From NCBI GenBank assembly GCA_003648575.1, contig QMPN01000023.1:1-21402 (forward strand): a DNA stretch of 21,402 bases, given 5' to 3'. Below the pieces are notes generated by a model. The model ran no database searches. It was given only the letters and a program-made list of their open reading frames with translations, and was not told the DNA's origin. This document shows, piece after piece, positions 7,988 to 15,716 of this stretch (its first letter is position 1; every line of letters starts with the position of its first letter). The DNA comes from Bacteroidota bacterium. GTDB taxonomy: Bacteria > Bacteroidota > Bacteroidia > Bacteroidales > B18-G4. The position numbers were made by a program, and so were the translations under genes.

Positions 7988-8010
7988 TAAAGTGACATAA
8001 GTTATTCAAC

Positions 8011-8045
8011 TCCAAACTATAGCTCACTTCAAACTTTAGTTCACT
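8011..8045. repeat. Tandem imperfect 17-18-base repeat
   Basis: Two adjacent copies, TCCAAACTATAGCTCACT (8011-8028) and TCAAACTTTAGTTCACT (8029-8045), differ at a few positions. They lie upstream of the broken T9SS tail. No protein family is recognised in either frame here. Confidence 0.6.
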
Positions 8046-8089
8046 TTTACCATTATTAACCCCATATACAAGTAAATAAAATATTTCCC

Positions 8090-8097
8090 TACCTTTG
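8090..8097 (+). promoter_or_regulatory. -7 promoter element of the aminopeptidase gene
   Basis: TACCTTTG is an exact TAnnTTTG, 32 bases before the ATG at 8130. No TTG is found at the -33 distance. Confidence 0.4.
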
Positions 8098-8129
8098 GCC
8101 TTCTTACTCAAATTTAAAACCTACTGACC

Positions 8130-9572
8130 ATGACACTCACCATTAAAAAGGTAAACCGCATATCTGCGGGCGACAACATCATTTATCTTGTTAATACCCT
8201 CAAAGATTTAAATAAAAGTAAGCTGAACCAGGCTGAACAGGATTATATCCGCAAGAAAGTAAAAAAGGACAAAAAGGATTTGATCTCCATCAACCGGCTT
8301 AACCAATGGATTTTCGTCCATATGGTGAATAAGAAAAGGCCGGATGAAAAGAAAATAGAAGAATTGCGAAAGGTTGGCAGCAAGCTGCATGATTGGCTGA
8401 ACAATCATAAAGCAGAAAGTGCCACCCTGATCGATTTCACCGGCAAGAGCAAGCTGGTTTTGGCTTTTGTTGAAGGCATGGGCCTGGCTTCCTACCAGTT
8501 TATTAAGTATAAGAAAGACCGTAAGGACGAAAAATTCTCACTTAGTGAGTTGAAGATTTCAGCACACTGTATCCGAAAAGAAGAGGTTGAAGAATTAAAT
8601 ATCATCCGCGATGCCGTATTTAAATGCCGCGACATGGTCAATGAGCCGCTAAATGCTCTCAACGCGGAAAAGCTGGCCGCAACGGCGAAGGAAATGGGTA
8701 CGGCCAGTGGGGCGCGTGTTGAGGTCATGGGCAAAAAGAAGATAGAATCCCTGAAAATGGGAGGATTGCTTGCCGTGAATAAGGGAAGTATCGATCCACC
8801 TACCTTCACCATCATGGAGTGGAAACCTATCGAACCGGTCAATGATAAACCATACGTACTGGTTGGAAAAGGGGTGGTATATGATACCGGTGGTTTGAAC
8901 ATCAAAACGGGCAGCTACATGGAAAATATGAAGTGCGACATGGGCGGTGCGGCCACGATGGCTTCTGCACTCTATGCCATTGCCCGCCTTCGCCTGAATG
9001 TTCATGTGATCGCACTTTTACCCGCCACTGATAACCGTCCTGACGGCAATGCCTATGTTAGTGGAGATGTGATCACCATGCACAGCGGACTTACTGTGGA
9101 GGTAATTAATACCGATGCTGAAGGCAGGATGATACTGGCAGATGCCCTGAGTTATGCAAAAAAATATGACCCCAAACTGGTTATCGACGCAGCTACCCTG
9201 ACCGGTGCTGCAGCCCGCGCCATCGGAAAGTATGGTATTGTTGCCATGGAATCGGGTGCAACAAGGCCAATGAGCAGGCTTAAAGAAGCGGGTGAAAATG
9301 TTTACGAACGTATTGCTGAATTCCCTTTCTGGGAGGAGTATGGTGAGCTTATAAAATCCAATATTGCCGATATAAAAAATACCGGGGGCATGGAAGCAGG
9401 CATGATCACCGCAGGAAAATTTTTAGAGAAATTTACCGACTATCCGTTTATTCATCTCGATATTGCCGGTCCGGCATTCTTTGATAAAAAAGAAAATTAC
9501 CATCCTGCCGGTGGAACAGGGATCGGTGTCAGGTTATTGGTGGAATACTTCAGGATGCTTAGTGGGCAATAG
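8130..9572 (+). CDS. pepA: Leucyl aminopeptidase, M17 family
   Basis: M17 enzymes remove N-terminal residues from peptides in the cytosol, usually as hexamers with two metals. The 480-residue length is normal. The catalytic domain carries the full ligand set: Lys247 and Asp252 in GKGVVYDTGG, catalytic Lys259 in LNIK, Asp270 in MKCDMGG, and Asp329, Glu331 and Arg333 in NTDAEGR. Each lies exactly 23 positions before its E. coli PepA counterpart, so the core has no insertions or losses. The N-terminal domain (about residues 1-165) is lysine-rich and diverged, as is common in this family. It has its own -7 element. pdxA follows after 52 bases, with another -7 element between. Confidence 0.95.
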   Translation: MTLTIKKVNRISAGDNIIYLVNTLKDLNKSKLNQAEQDYIRKKVKKDKKDLISINRLNQWIFVHMVNKKRPDEKKIEELRKVGSKLHDWLNNHKAESATLIDFTGKSKLVLAFVEGMGLASYQFIKYKKDRKDEKFSLSELKISAHCIRKEEVEELNIIRDAVFKCRDMVNEPLNALNAEKLAATAKEMGTASGARVEVMGKKKIESLKMGGLLAVNKGSIDPPTFTIMEWKPIEPVNDKPYVLVGKGVVYDTGGLNIKTGSYMENMKCDMGGAATMASALYAIARLRLNVHVIALLPATDNRPDGNAYVSGDVITMHSGLTVEVINTDAEGRMILADALSYAKKYDPKLVIDAATLTGAAARAIGKYGIVAMESGATRPMSRLKEAGENVYERIAEFPFWEEYGELIKSNIADIKNTGGMEAGMITAGKFLEKFTDYPFIHLDIAGPAFFDKKENYHPAGGTGIGVRLLVEYFRMLSGQ

Positions 9573-9597
9573 GTACCCGGCACTCGACACTTTTTAA

Positions 9598-9605
9598 TAT
9601 CTTTG
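9598..9605 (+). promoter_or_regulatory. -7 promoter element of pdxA
   Basis: TATCTTTG is an exact TAnnTTTG, 19 bases before the pdxA ATG. No TTG lies at the -33 distance, so pdxA may be read partly from the aminopeptidase promoter. Confidence 0.4.
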
Positions 9606-9624
9606 TGCGTTAATATTTACAGTC

Positions 9625-10707
9625 ATGATCAAAGTGGAGAAGAACGAAGAAATACGTGTTAAAGTGGGCATTACCCATGGCGACCTGAACGGGATTGGAT
9701 ATGAGATCATCATCAAGTCGTTGCACGACCAGCGCATACTTGATTTGATTACTCCGGTAGTATACGGTGTTTCAAAAGTAGCTTCGTATCACCGAAAGGT
9801 GCTCGATATGAATGATTTCAATTTTAACCTGGTGAAGAATGCCGATGTGGCGAATCCCAAACGGTCAAATATTGTCAATGTGACCGAAGAGGAGGTGAAG
9901 ATCGATATTGGTAAATCCACAAGCATGGCCGGCGATCTGGCATATAAGGCACTTGAAAAAGCATGCCAGGACCTTCAGGAAAATCATCTGAATGTTATGG
10001 TTACTGCACCCATTAATAAAAAGAACATACAGTCTGAAGACTTTCATTTTCCGGGCCATACCGAATACCTGGCTGAAAAGTTCGGCAGCAAGGATTTCCT
10101 GATGCTGATGGTTAGCAATAACATCAGGATCGGAGTGGTGACCGGTCATATCCCACTGAAGGATGTTTCGTCTCAGTTAAGCAAGGAGCTCATCATGCAA
10201 AAGCTTCGGATCATGGACAATTCACTGAAGCGCGACTTCAGCATTCCTAAGCCAAAGATCGCATTACTTGGCATGAATCCACATGCAGGAGATAATGGTT
10301 TGCTTGGTATGGAGGAAGAGGAAATTATCATCCCGGCAGTGAAGCAAGCCTTTGATGAAGGTATCCATGCGTATGGTCCTTATGCAGCAGATGGATTTTT
10401 TGGTTCTTCGGCCTTTACTAAATTTGATGGTGTGCTGGCCATGTATCATGATCAGGGCCTCATCCCCTTTAAGGCACTTTCATTTGAGTCGGGTGTTAAC
10501 TATACTGCCGGACTTCCTATTGTCAGGACTTCTCCGGCGCATGGCACCGCATTCGAGATCGCCGGAAAGAATGAGGCTTCTCCGGAATCTATGCGCGCTG
10601 CTATATACCTGGCTGCAGATATTTACAGGAACCGCATCAGCTATGACAAGCTGAACAAGAATCCCCTCCCAATTGGAGAAAATGGCGGACAAAACGGAGA
10701 CCAATAG
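9625..10707 (+). CDS. pdxA: 4-hydroxythreonine-4-phosphate dehydrogenase
   Basis: PdxA oxidises 4-phosphohydroxy-L-threonine with NAD in the DXP-dependent route to pyridoxal 5'-phosphate. It has 360 residues, against 329 in E. coli; the extra length is spread over the N-terminus, internal loops and a polar C-terminal tail. The N-terminal GITHGDLNGIGYEI is typical. The three metal-binding histidines are present: His175 in TGHIPL, His220 in NPHAGDNG and His275 in MYHDQG. Their spacing of 45 and 55 matches E. coli His166/His211/His266 exactly. GHTEYLAEKFG and SPAHGTAFEIAG also match. It ends 5 bases before murF-alr, so the two are surely cotranscribed. Confidence 0.96.
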   Translation: MIKVEKNEEIRVKVGITHGDLNGIGYEIIIKSLHDQRILDLITPVVYGVSKVASYHRKVLDMNDFNFNLVKNADVANPKRSNIVNVTEEEVKIDIGKSTSMAGDLAYKALEKACQDLQENHLNVMVTAPINKKNIQSEDFHFPGHTEYLAEKFGSKDFLMLMVSNNIRIGVVTGHIPLKDVSSQLSKELIMQKLRIMDNSLKRDFSIPKPKIALLGMNPHAGDNGLLGMEEEEIIIPAVKQAFDEGIHAYGPYAADGFFGSSAFTKFDGVLAMYHDQGLIPFKALSFESGVNYTAGLPIVRTSPAHGTAFEIAGKNEASPESMRAAIYLAADIYRNRISYDKLNKNPLPIGENGGQNGDQ

Positions 10708-10712
10708 CGCGT

Positions 10713-13193
10713 ATGTTCACGATATCGGATATAACAGGAATTGTCGAGGGAGAGCTGATAAGGAAAAGCAATGGCAATCCGGAAGTGACAGATATTTTAG
10801 TCGACAGCCGTCGCCTGATCTCACCTGAGAACTGCATTTTTGTTGCCCTGACGGGAAGGAATAAGGATGGCCATAACTATATACCTGAGCTGTACAACAA
10901 AGGAATTCGTTCCTTTATTATCTCTGCCGTCGATATTAAGTTGAGCGAGTATATAGGCGCTAATTTCATAAAGGTTAAGGATACACTTTCTGCTTTGCAG
11001 GCGCTGAGCGCAGCACATCGAAAAAAATTCGACATGCCGGTAATCGGCATCACAGGAAGCAATGGTAAAACCATTATAAAGGAATGGCTTTTTCAGCTTC
11101 TTAATAAGCAATACAAGATTGTACGCAGCCCCAAGAGCTACAACTCACAAATAGGGGTGCCCCTTTCTGTATGGCAGATGGATTCTTCAAGCAAACTGGC
11201 TATATTCGAGGCCGGCATATCCAAACCGGACGAGATGGAAAAGCTGCAGTCCATCATCAGGCCAAACATCGGCATCTTTACCAATATAGGTGAAGCACAT
11301 AACGAGAATTTTATCAGCATCAACCAGAAGGTGGGTGAAAAACTCAAATTGTTTACCAAAGTTGATACGCTGATATATTGTGTCGATCATGCAGCCATTC
11401 AAGAGATACTGATCAGGTCACAGATACTGGAGACCGTCAATGCCTTCACATGGAGTAGAAAACTACCGGCCGACCTGCAGATTACTTCTGTAGTGAAAAA
11501 CCAGTTGGAGCTCAGCAGTATCACAGGTATTTTTAAGGAGAAGGAATACACCATAGAAATTCCATTTGTGGATGAAGCTTCGATAGAGAATGCGATCCAA
11601 TGTTGGGCTTGTTTGCTTTTTCTGGAGGTTGATCAGAATGTGATAAAGGAAGGCATGGCCGATTTGCAGTCTATCGCCATGCGGCTGGAGATGAAAGCCG
11701 GGATCAACCATTGTACTATCATCAACGACAGCTACAACTCCGACATCAATTCTTTAAGCATCGCCATTGATTTCCTGACCCAGCAGTCATCTCACAAGCA
11801 ACGTACTGTAATACTGTCTGACATCCTACAGAGCGGGAAGGACTCCGAAGAGTTGTATGCCGATATAGCAGGCATCCTCAAACAAAAAAATATCAAGCGG
11901 TTGATCGGCATCGGGCCATCCATTTCCCGCCAGGCCGACGCCTTTGAGATGGATAAAACTTTCTATCCCTCCACGGAGGAGTTTATGCGGAAGTTCTCTT
12001 TCACTTCTTTCAGCAACGAGACCATCCTTCTGAAAGGGGCGAGGGTGTTTGAGTTTGAACAGATCAGCAAGGCCTTGCAGCAAAAATCGCACGAGACGGT
12101 GCTTGAGATCAACCTCAATGCTATGGTCAATAACCTGAACTATTTCAGGTCGCAGATCAGTCCCATCACCAAGATCATGGCCATGGTGAAAGCATTTTCC
12201 TATGGTAGCGGAAGCTACGAGATCGCCAATCTTCTGCAGTTCCACCGGGTGGATTACCTTACTGTGGCCTATGCCGATGAGGGTGTGGAGCTGAGGAAGG
12301 CAGGGATCATATTGCCTATCATGGTGATGAATCCGGAAGAACACAGTTTCGATGCCATGATACAACATAACCTGGAACCGGAGATTTACAATTTCCGTAT
12401 TCTCGGGGTGCTCGAAAGGTCGATAAAGAAAAATATCCTCCCACGAAATAAACCAGTAAAGATTCATATCAAGTTTGAAACCGGCATGCACAGACTGGGA
12501 TTTGAAGCATCGGATCTTGAGAAACTTTCTGAGAGGATACGGAATAACCGCAGGCTGTATGTGCAATCGGTTTTTTCACATCTTTCGGAGAGCAACGACC
12601 CGGGTAGTGATGACTTCAGCCGTGTGCAGATACAGCGTTTTACGGAAATGTGCGATCAATTCTGTGGCAGCGTTGATCATCCTGTGATACGACATATGAT
12701 GAATTCGGCCGGCATCACCCGCTTCCCTGAAGGTCATTTTGATATGGTACGACTTGGTATCGGACTGTATGGTGTAGCAGCCAACCATGATGATACTGTA
12801 AAGCTTGAAAATGTGAGCACATTGAAGTCAACTATTTCACAGATCAAGCTGGTGAAAGCAGGCGAAAGAGTAGGCTATGGACCTTCCATCATCGATGCCG
12901 ATACAGAAATTGCTGTTGTTCCCGTGGGCTATGCCGATGGGCTCGACAGAAGGCTTGGCAACGGAAATGCTTACCTCCTGGTCAGTGGACAAAAAGCTCC
13001 TACAGTGGGAAGCATCTGCATGGATATGTGCATGATCGATATCAGTGGCATAAAGGCGAAGGAAGGGGATCCTGTTATCATCTTTGGAGATGAACGTTTG
13101 ATTACTGAGCTGGCCATGGACCTGGGCACCATCCCGTATGAGGTCATGACATCTGTCTCGGGAAGGGTCAAGCGCGTATATTATCAGGAATAA
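10713..13193 (+). CDS. murF-alr: Bifunctional MurF-alanine racemase
   Basis: One 826-residue protein carries two peptidoglycan precursor enzymes. Residues 1 to about 455 are MurF, which ligates D-Ala-D-Ala to UDP-MurNAc-tripeptide. The P-loop is GITGSNGKT at 112-120 with Lys119, and NDSYNSDINSL is the C-terminal-domain motif. From about residue 460 (HETVLEINLNAMVNNL) it is alanine racemase: PLP lysine Lys493 in MVKAFSYGSG (family consensus KADAYGHG), RLGIGLYG, and the second catalytic tyrosine Tyr722 in ERVGYGPS. VPVGYADGLDRRLGN and SICMDMCMIDIS also match. Making D-Ala and using its dimer are thus joined, though Ddl is still needed between. The fusion is known across Bacteroidota. It follows pdxA directly. 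Confidence 0.96.
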   Translation: MFTISDITGIVEGELIRKSNGNPEVTDILVDSRRLISPENCIFVALTGRNKDGHNYIPELYNKGIRSFIISAVDIKLSEYIGANFIKVKDTLSALQALSAAHRKKFDMPVIGITGSNGKTIIKEWLFQLLNKQYKIVRSPKSYNSQIGVPLSVWQMDSSSKLAIFEAGISKPDEMEKLQSIIRPNIGIFTNIGEAHNENFISINQKVGEKLKLFTKVDTLIYCVDHAAIQEILIRSQILETVNAFTWSRKLPADLQITSVVKNQLELSSITGIFKEKEYTIEIPFVDEASIENAIQCWACLLFLEVDQNVIKEGMADLQSIAMRLEMKAGINHCTIINDSYNSDINSLSIAIDFLTQQSSHKQRTVILSDILQSGKDSEELYADIAGILKQKNIKRLIGIGPSISRQADAFEMDKTFYPSTEEFMRKFSFTSFSNETILLKGARVFEFEQISKALQQKSHETVLEINLNAMVNNLNYFRSQISPITKIMAMVKAFSYGSGSYEIANLLQFHRVDYLTVAYADEGVELRKAGIILPIMVMNPEEHSFDAMIQHNLEPEIYNFRILGVLERSIKKNILPRNKPVKIHIKFETGMHRLGFEASDLEKLSERIRNNRRLYVQSVFSHLSESNDPGSDDFSRVQIQRFTEMCDQFCGSVDHPVIRHMMNSAGITRFPEGHFDMVRLGIGLYGVAANHDDTVKLENVSTLKSTISQIKLVKAGERVGYGPSIIDADTEIAVVPVGYADGLDRRLGNGNAYLLVSGQKAPTVGSICMDMCMIDISGIKAKEGDPVIIFGDERLITELAMDLGTIPYEVMTSVSGRVKRVYYQE

Positions 13194-13207
13194 AATCTGA
13201 GCCTGTA

Positions 13208-13242
13208 TTTTGAATGGCGAAACATGATATTTGATATCTTTA
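13208..13242 (+). promoter_or_regulatory. Possible promoter of the 13268 membrane protein gene
   Basis: TTTTG at 13208-13212 is followed after 22 bases by TATCTTTA at 13235-13242, which differs from TAnnTTTG only in the last base. The ATG lies 25 bases downstream. It is a weaker match than the others in this window. Confidence 0.3.
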
Positions 13243-13267
13243 ACACTGAAATCCTGACGATCACGGT

Positions 13268-14863
13268 ATGAATAGAATCCTCTCTTTTTATAATAAGTAC
13301 GAGCTCTGGATATTTGTGATTATCAGTTTGCTGTGTGCATCACACGTTTTCACTTTTTATGTATTCCCCACCCTTGATGGCCCTCATCATCTTTATAATG
13401 CCAATATGATCCTTGGGATCCTTGAAGGCAATCCGCTGGTACAGGATTACTATAAATTCAACACCTTACCAATTAGCAACCTGATAGGACATGGAAGCCT
13501 TGCCTTTTTTAACCTCTTCCTGCCTTCTGCGATGGCCCTGAACCTTATGATCTTTTTGTATATGATGGGAATGGCCTTTTCTTTCCGATACATGATGATT
13601 GCCATTAGTGGACGGTTCAGCCCGCTCAATTATTCCATCTTTCCTTTCATGCTCAATGGCAGCCTTACCCTCGGTTTGTTTAATTATTGTCTGAGTATTA
13701 TTTTGCTTTTTATCCTGATAGGATACTGGATAAAAGTCCATAAGACCTTAACAACAAAGCAGTTGCTCATAGCAGGTTTGCTACTGACCCTGATGGTCTT
13801 CAGCCATCTGCTCTCTTTCGTGTTTTTCGGGCTTACAATTATCGTGTTGCTATTTTATGAAATGTTTTATGGCATTATCAAAGAAAAGAAGATACACTAC
13901 AAAAGCCTCCTTGTTAAAATTTTGAAAATCACACTGATCACCATTCCTCCGGCTATTTTACTGGTGATATACTTCATGAGCATAAGTGATTTTCTGGGTA
14001 AGGTGACCAGGGTGGTAAATGACGATATGAGCCTGTTTGGGAACCTGTATTATATCCGGCCATTGGTCATATACCATGGGGGCCACGATGGAAATGCAAA
14101 CATCCCATTGTTTTTTGGCTTGCTTGCTTTAACCGTCTTGTCAGGGATATTTTGGTACAGGAATGGAAAGAACGATAAGAAAACAGCTTTTAACAGCTCA
14201 TTCATGCTGACAATGACACTCTTTTTTCTCTTGCTATTAATAGTTGTTCCACCGGGATTTTTTCTGCATACCATGCGTATTCGTTTATCGCTCTTCTTTT
14301 TCTTTTTCCTGATCATGTGGATGGGAAGCATTCGATTAACGGGATGGATTGAACTGCTGGGGGCCTTATTTTTCCTGTTCATTTTCACGGAACATCAGCT
14401 AAGGATCGGGCCCGTTAGAAGCCATCATGCCATAAATGCAAAGGATCTGCATAGTCTGGAGAAGCTAATGGAGCCAAATTCTGTCTTTCTACCCGTAAAC
14501 GCGGGTACATTTTGGGGTGATGAGTTTATCCTGAACTATATCGGAAGCGATAAACCTATGATCAATCTGAAGAACCCGCAGGCATATGGCCCATTCCCTG
14601 TTATGTGGAATTATGGGAAAATGCCTTATACCACATTTGGTGGTTTCGACAGAAGCGAGATTGAGATATTTTATATGTCCGGCCCAAAGACAAATAAGGA
14701 GAGGGAAATTGATTATGTGATCATCCACCATCCTGAGAACCTGGAAATAAAAAGGGCGAATGGTGAATTCACGAACTTCTATAGAATACTTGATAGTAAG
14801 TTTGAGTTTGTTGCAAAATCACCCCGGGAACGGACATCCCTGTATAAACGAATAGGGAAATGA
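13268..14863 (+). CDS. Multi-pass membrane protein, GT-C-like architecture
   Basis: The 531-residue protein starts with a cytoplasmic tail and a first helix (about 13-33). Then comes a loop with PTLDGPHHLYNA, Asp37 lying right after the first helix. About 9-11 further hydrophobic segments run to about residue 375. The last 150 or so residues are soluble and probably face the periplasm (from RSHHAINAKDLHSLEKLM). An acidic residue in the first outer loop, many helices and a C-terminal soluble domain are the plan of GT-C glycosyltransferases, which use polyprenyl-phosphate sugars. I recognise no specific family. The GT2 gene downstream could make such a donor. The two genes are 113 bases apart, and the GT2 gene has its own promoter, so cotranscription is uncertain. 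Confidence 0.7.
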   Translation: MNRILSFYNKYELWIFVIISLLCASHVFTFYVFPTLDGPHHLYNANMILGILEGNPLVQDYYKFNTLPISNLIGHGSLAFFNLFLPSAMALNLMIFLYMMGMAFSFRYMMIAISGRFSPLNYSIFPFMLNGSLTLGLFNYCLSIILLFILIGYWIKVHKTLTTKQLLIAGLLLTLMVFSHLLSFVFFGLTIIVLLFYEMFYGIIKEKKIHYKSLLVKILKITLITIPPAILLVIYFMSISDFLGKVTRVVNDDMSLFGNLYYIRPLVIYHGGHDGNANIPLFFGLLALTVLSGIFWYRNGKNDKKTAFNSSFMLTMTLFFLLLLIVVPPGFFLHTMRIRLSLFFFFFLIMWMGSIRLTGWIELLGALFFLFIFTEHQLRIGPVRSHHAINAKDLHSLEKLMEPNSVFLPVNAGTFWGDEFILNYIGSDKPMINLKNPQAYGPFPVMWNYGKMPYTTFGGFDRSEIEIFYMSGPKTNKEREIDYVIIHHPENLEIKRANGEFTNFYRILDSKFEFVAKSPRERTSLYKRIGK

Positions 14864-14895
14864 TCTTCATATTCATTCCCGGGCAGCATTATTTC

Positions 14896-14926
14896 GCTTG
14901 TCGGAATGCTCAGGGCGACAATAAGC
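14896..14926 (+). terminator. Possible hairpin between membrane protein and GT2 genes
   Basis: GCTTGTCG (14896-14903) can pair with CGACAA plus AGC (14916-14926) across a two-base bulge. A competing stem, AATGCT (14905-14910) with AGCATT (14924-14929), overlaps it. No run of T follows, so it is a weak terminator candidate. It ends just before the GT2 promoter. Confidence 0.25.
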
Positions 14927-14928
14927 AT

Positions 14929-14957
14929 TTGATTTATGCTTTAAATTTATATTTTTG
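14929..14957 (+). promoter_or_regulatory. Bacteroidota-type promoter of the GT2 gene
   Basis: TTG at 14929-14931 (TTTG from 14928) is followed after 18 bases by TATTTTTG at 14950-14957, an exact TAnnTTTG. The ATG at 14977 lies 19 bases downstream. Both elements are present. Confidence 0.6.
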
Positions 14958-14976
14958 ACAATTCTTCGATAACGAT

Positions 14977-15708
14977 ATGACCATGAAACTTTCAATACTT
15001 ATTCCAGTATATAATGAGGAGAGGACCATCCATCTTATCCTTGACAAAGTATTGGCTGTAAAGCTGGATGGGGGGTTTGAGAAAGAGATCATCATCGTGA
15101 ATGATTGCTCATCTGACAATACAGCCGGCGTGGTGAAAGAATATATTGAGTCACATCCGGAGCATGAGATCAGCTTTTATGAGCAAGCGCTAAACATGGG
15201 TAAAGGGGCAGCGCTTCACAGGGGTATTGATGAGGCCAAAGGTGATTTCATCATTATTCAGGATGCTGACCTGGAGTACGATCCTGAGGATTACAATAAA
15301 CTGCTGAAACCGGTAATAGAAGGGTATGCTGATGTAGTTTACGGATCACGATTTAAGGGTGGTACACCACACCGCATCCTGTTCTTCTGGCATTCAGCAG
15401 GGAATAAATTCCTGACTTTCCTTTCGAACATGTTTACCAACCTGAACCTGAGCGATATGGAAACCTGTTATAAGCTCTTCAGGGCGGAGTATATTAAAAA
15501 GATATACTTAAAGGAGAACAGGTTTGGTTTCGAACCCGAAGTCACCGCCAAGATCTCCCGCTACCCCGGGATAAGGATCTACGAAGTGGGCATTTCGTAT
15601 TACGGCCGAACCTACGATGAAGGAAAAAAGATCGGTGCCAAAGATGGCTTCAGGGCTATCTGGTGCATTCTCAAATATAACATCTGGAATAAAAAAACTT
15701 TCAGATAA
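14977..15708 (+). CDS. Family 2 glycosyltransferase, polyprenyl-phosphate sugar synthase type
   Basis: The protein has the GT-A fold of the DPM1-like branch of GT2. These enzymes move a hexose from a nucleotide sugar onto polyprenyl phosphate on the cytoplasmic face of the membrane. Visible are [16 protein letters not shown] at the start, [26 protein letters not shown], and the metal-binding Asp96 and Asp98 in [14 protein letters not shown]. Next come [21 protein letters not shown] and a basic tail. Length is 243 residues. No C-terminal membrane helices are present. An ATG at 14983 (giving MKLS) is an equally good start. It lies 8 bases before the second membrane protein gene, so the pair probably works as donor synthase and membrane transferase. 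The sugar is unknown. Confidence 0.9.
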   Translation: MTMKLSILIPVYNEERTIHLILDKVLAVKLDGGFEKEIIIVNDCSSDNTAGVVKEYIESHPEHEISFYEQALNMGKGAALHRGIDEAKGDFIIIQDADLEYDPEDYNKLLKPVIEGYADVVYGSRFKGGTPHRILFFWHSAGNKFLTFLSNMFTNLNLSDMETCYKLFRAEYIKKIYLKENRFGFEPEVTAKISRYPGIRIYEVGISYYGRTYDEGKKIGAKDGFRAIWCILKYNIWNKKTFR

Positions 15709-15716
15709 AAGATACT

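Larger units (their letters stand above)
7987..8129. other. Non-coding remainder between the T9SS remnant and the aminopeptidase gene
   Basis: Together with the remnant to its left, this completes about 490 bases without an intact gene. It holds the tandem repeat and the -7 element of the aminopeptidase gene. A - strand frame from a TTG at 8111 runs through it, but it has no recognisable homology and runs out of frame across the T9SS tail. Confidence 0.5.

Noticed and set aside
7923..8111. Possible small gene on the - strand with a TTG start
   Set aside because: No ATG and no known motif. It crosses the stem-loop and the T9SS tail out of frame, and is better read as the decayed flank of the remnant.
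11826..12566. Long open frame of 246 codons on the - strand
   Set aside because: It lies fully antisense to the racemase and MurF parts of the fusion gene, which have intact motifs. Its translation has no recognisable family.
10713..13193. MurF-Alr fusion as a novel architecture
   Set aside because: The fusion is established in Bacteroidota. The altered PLP motif KAFSYGSG is, as far as I recall, usual for the fused racemases.
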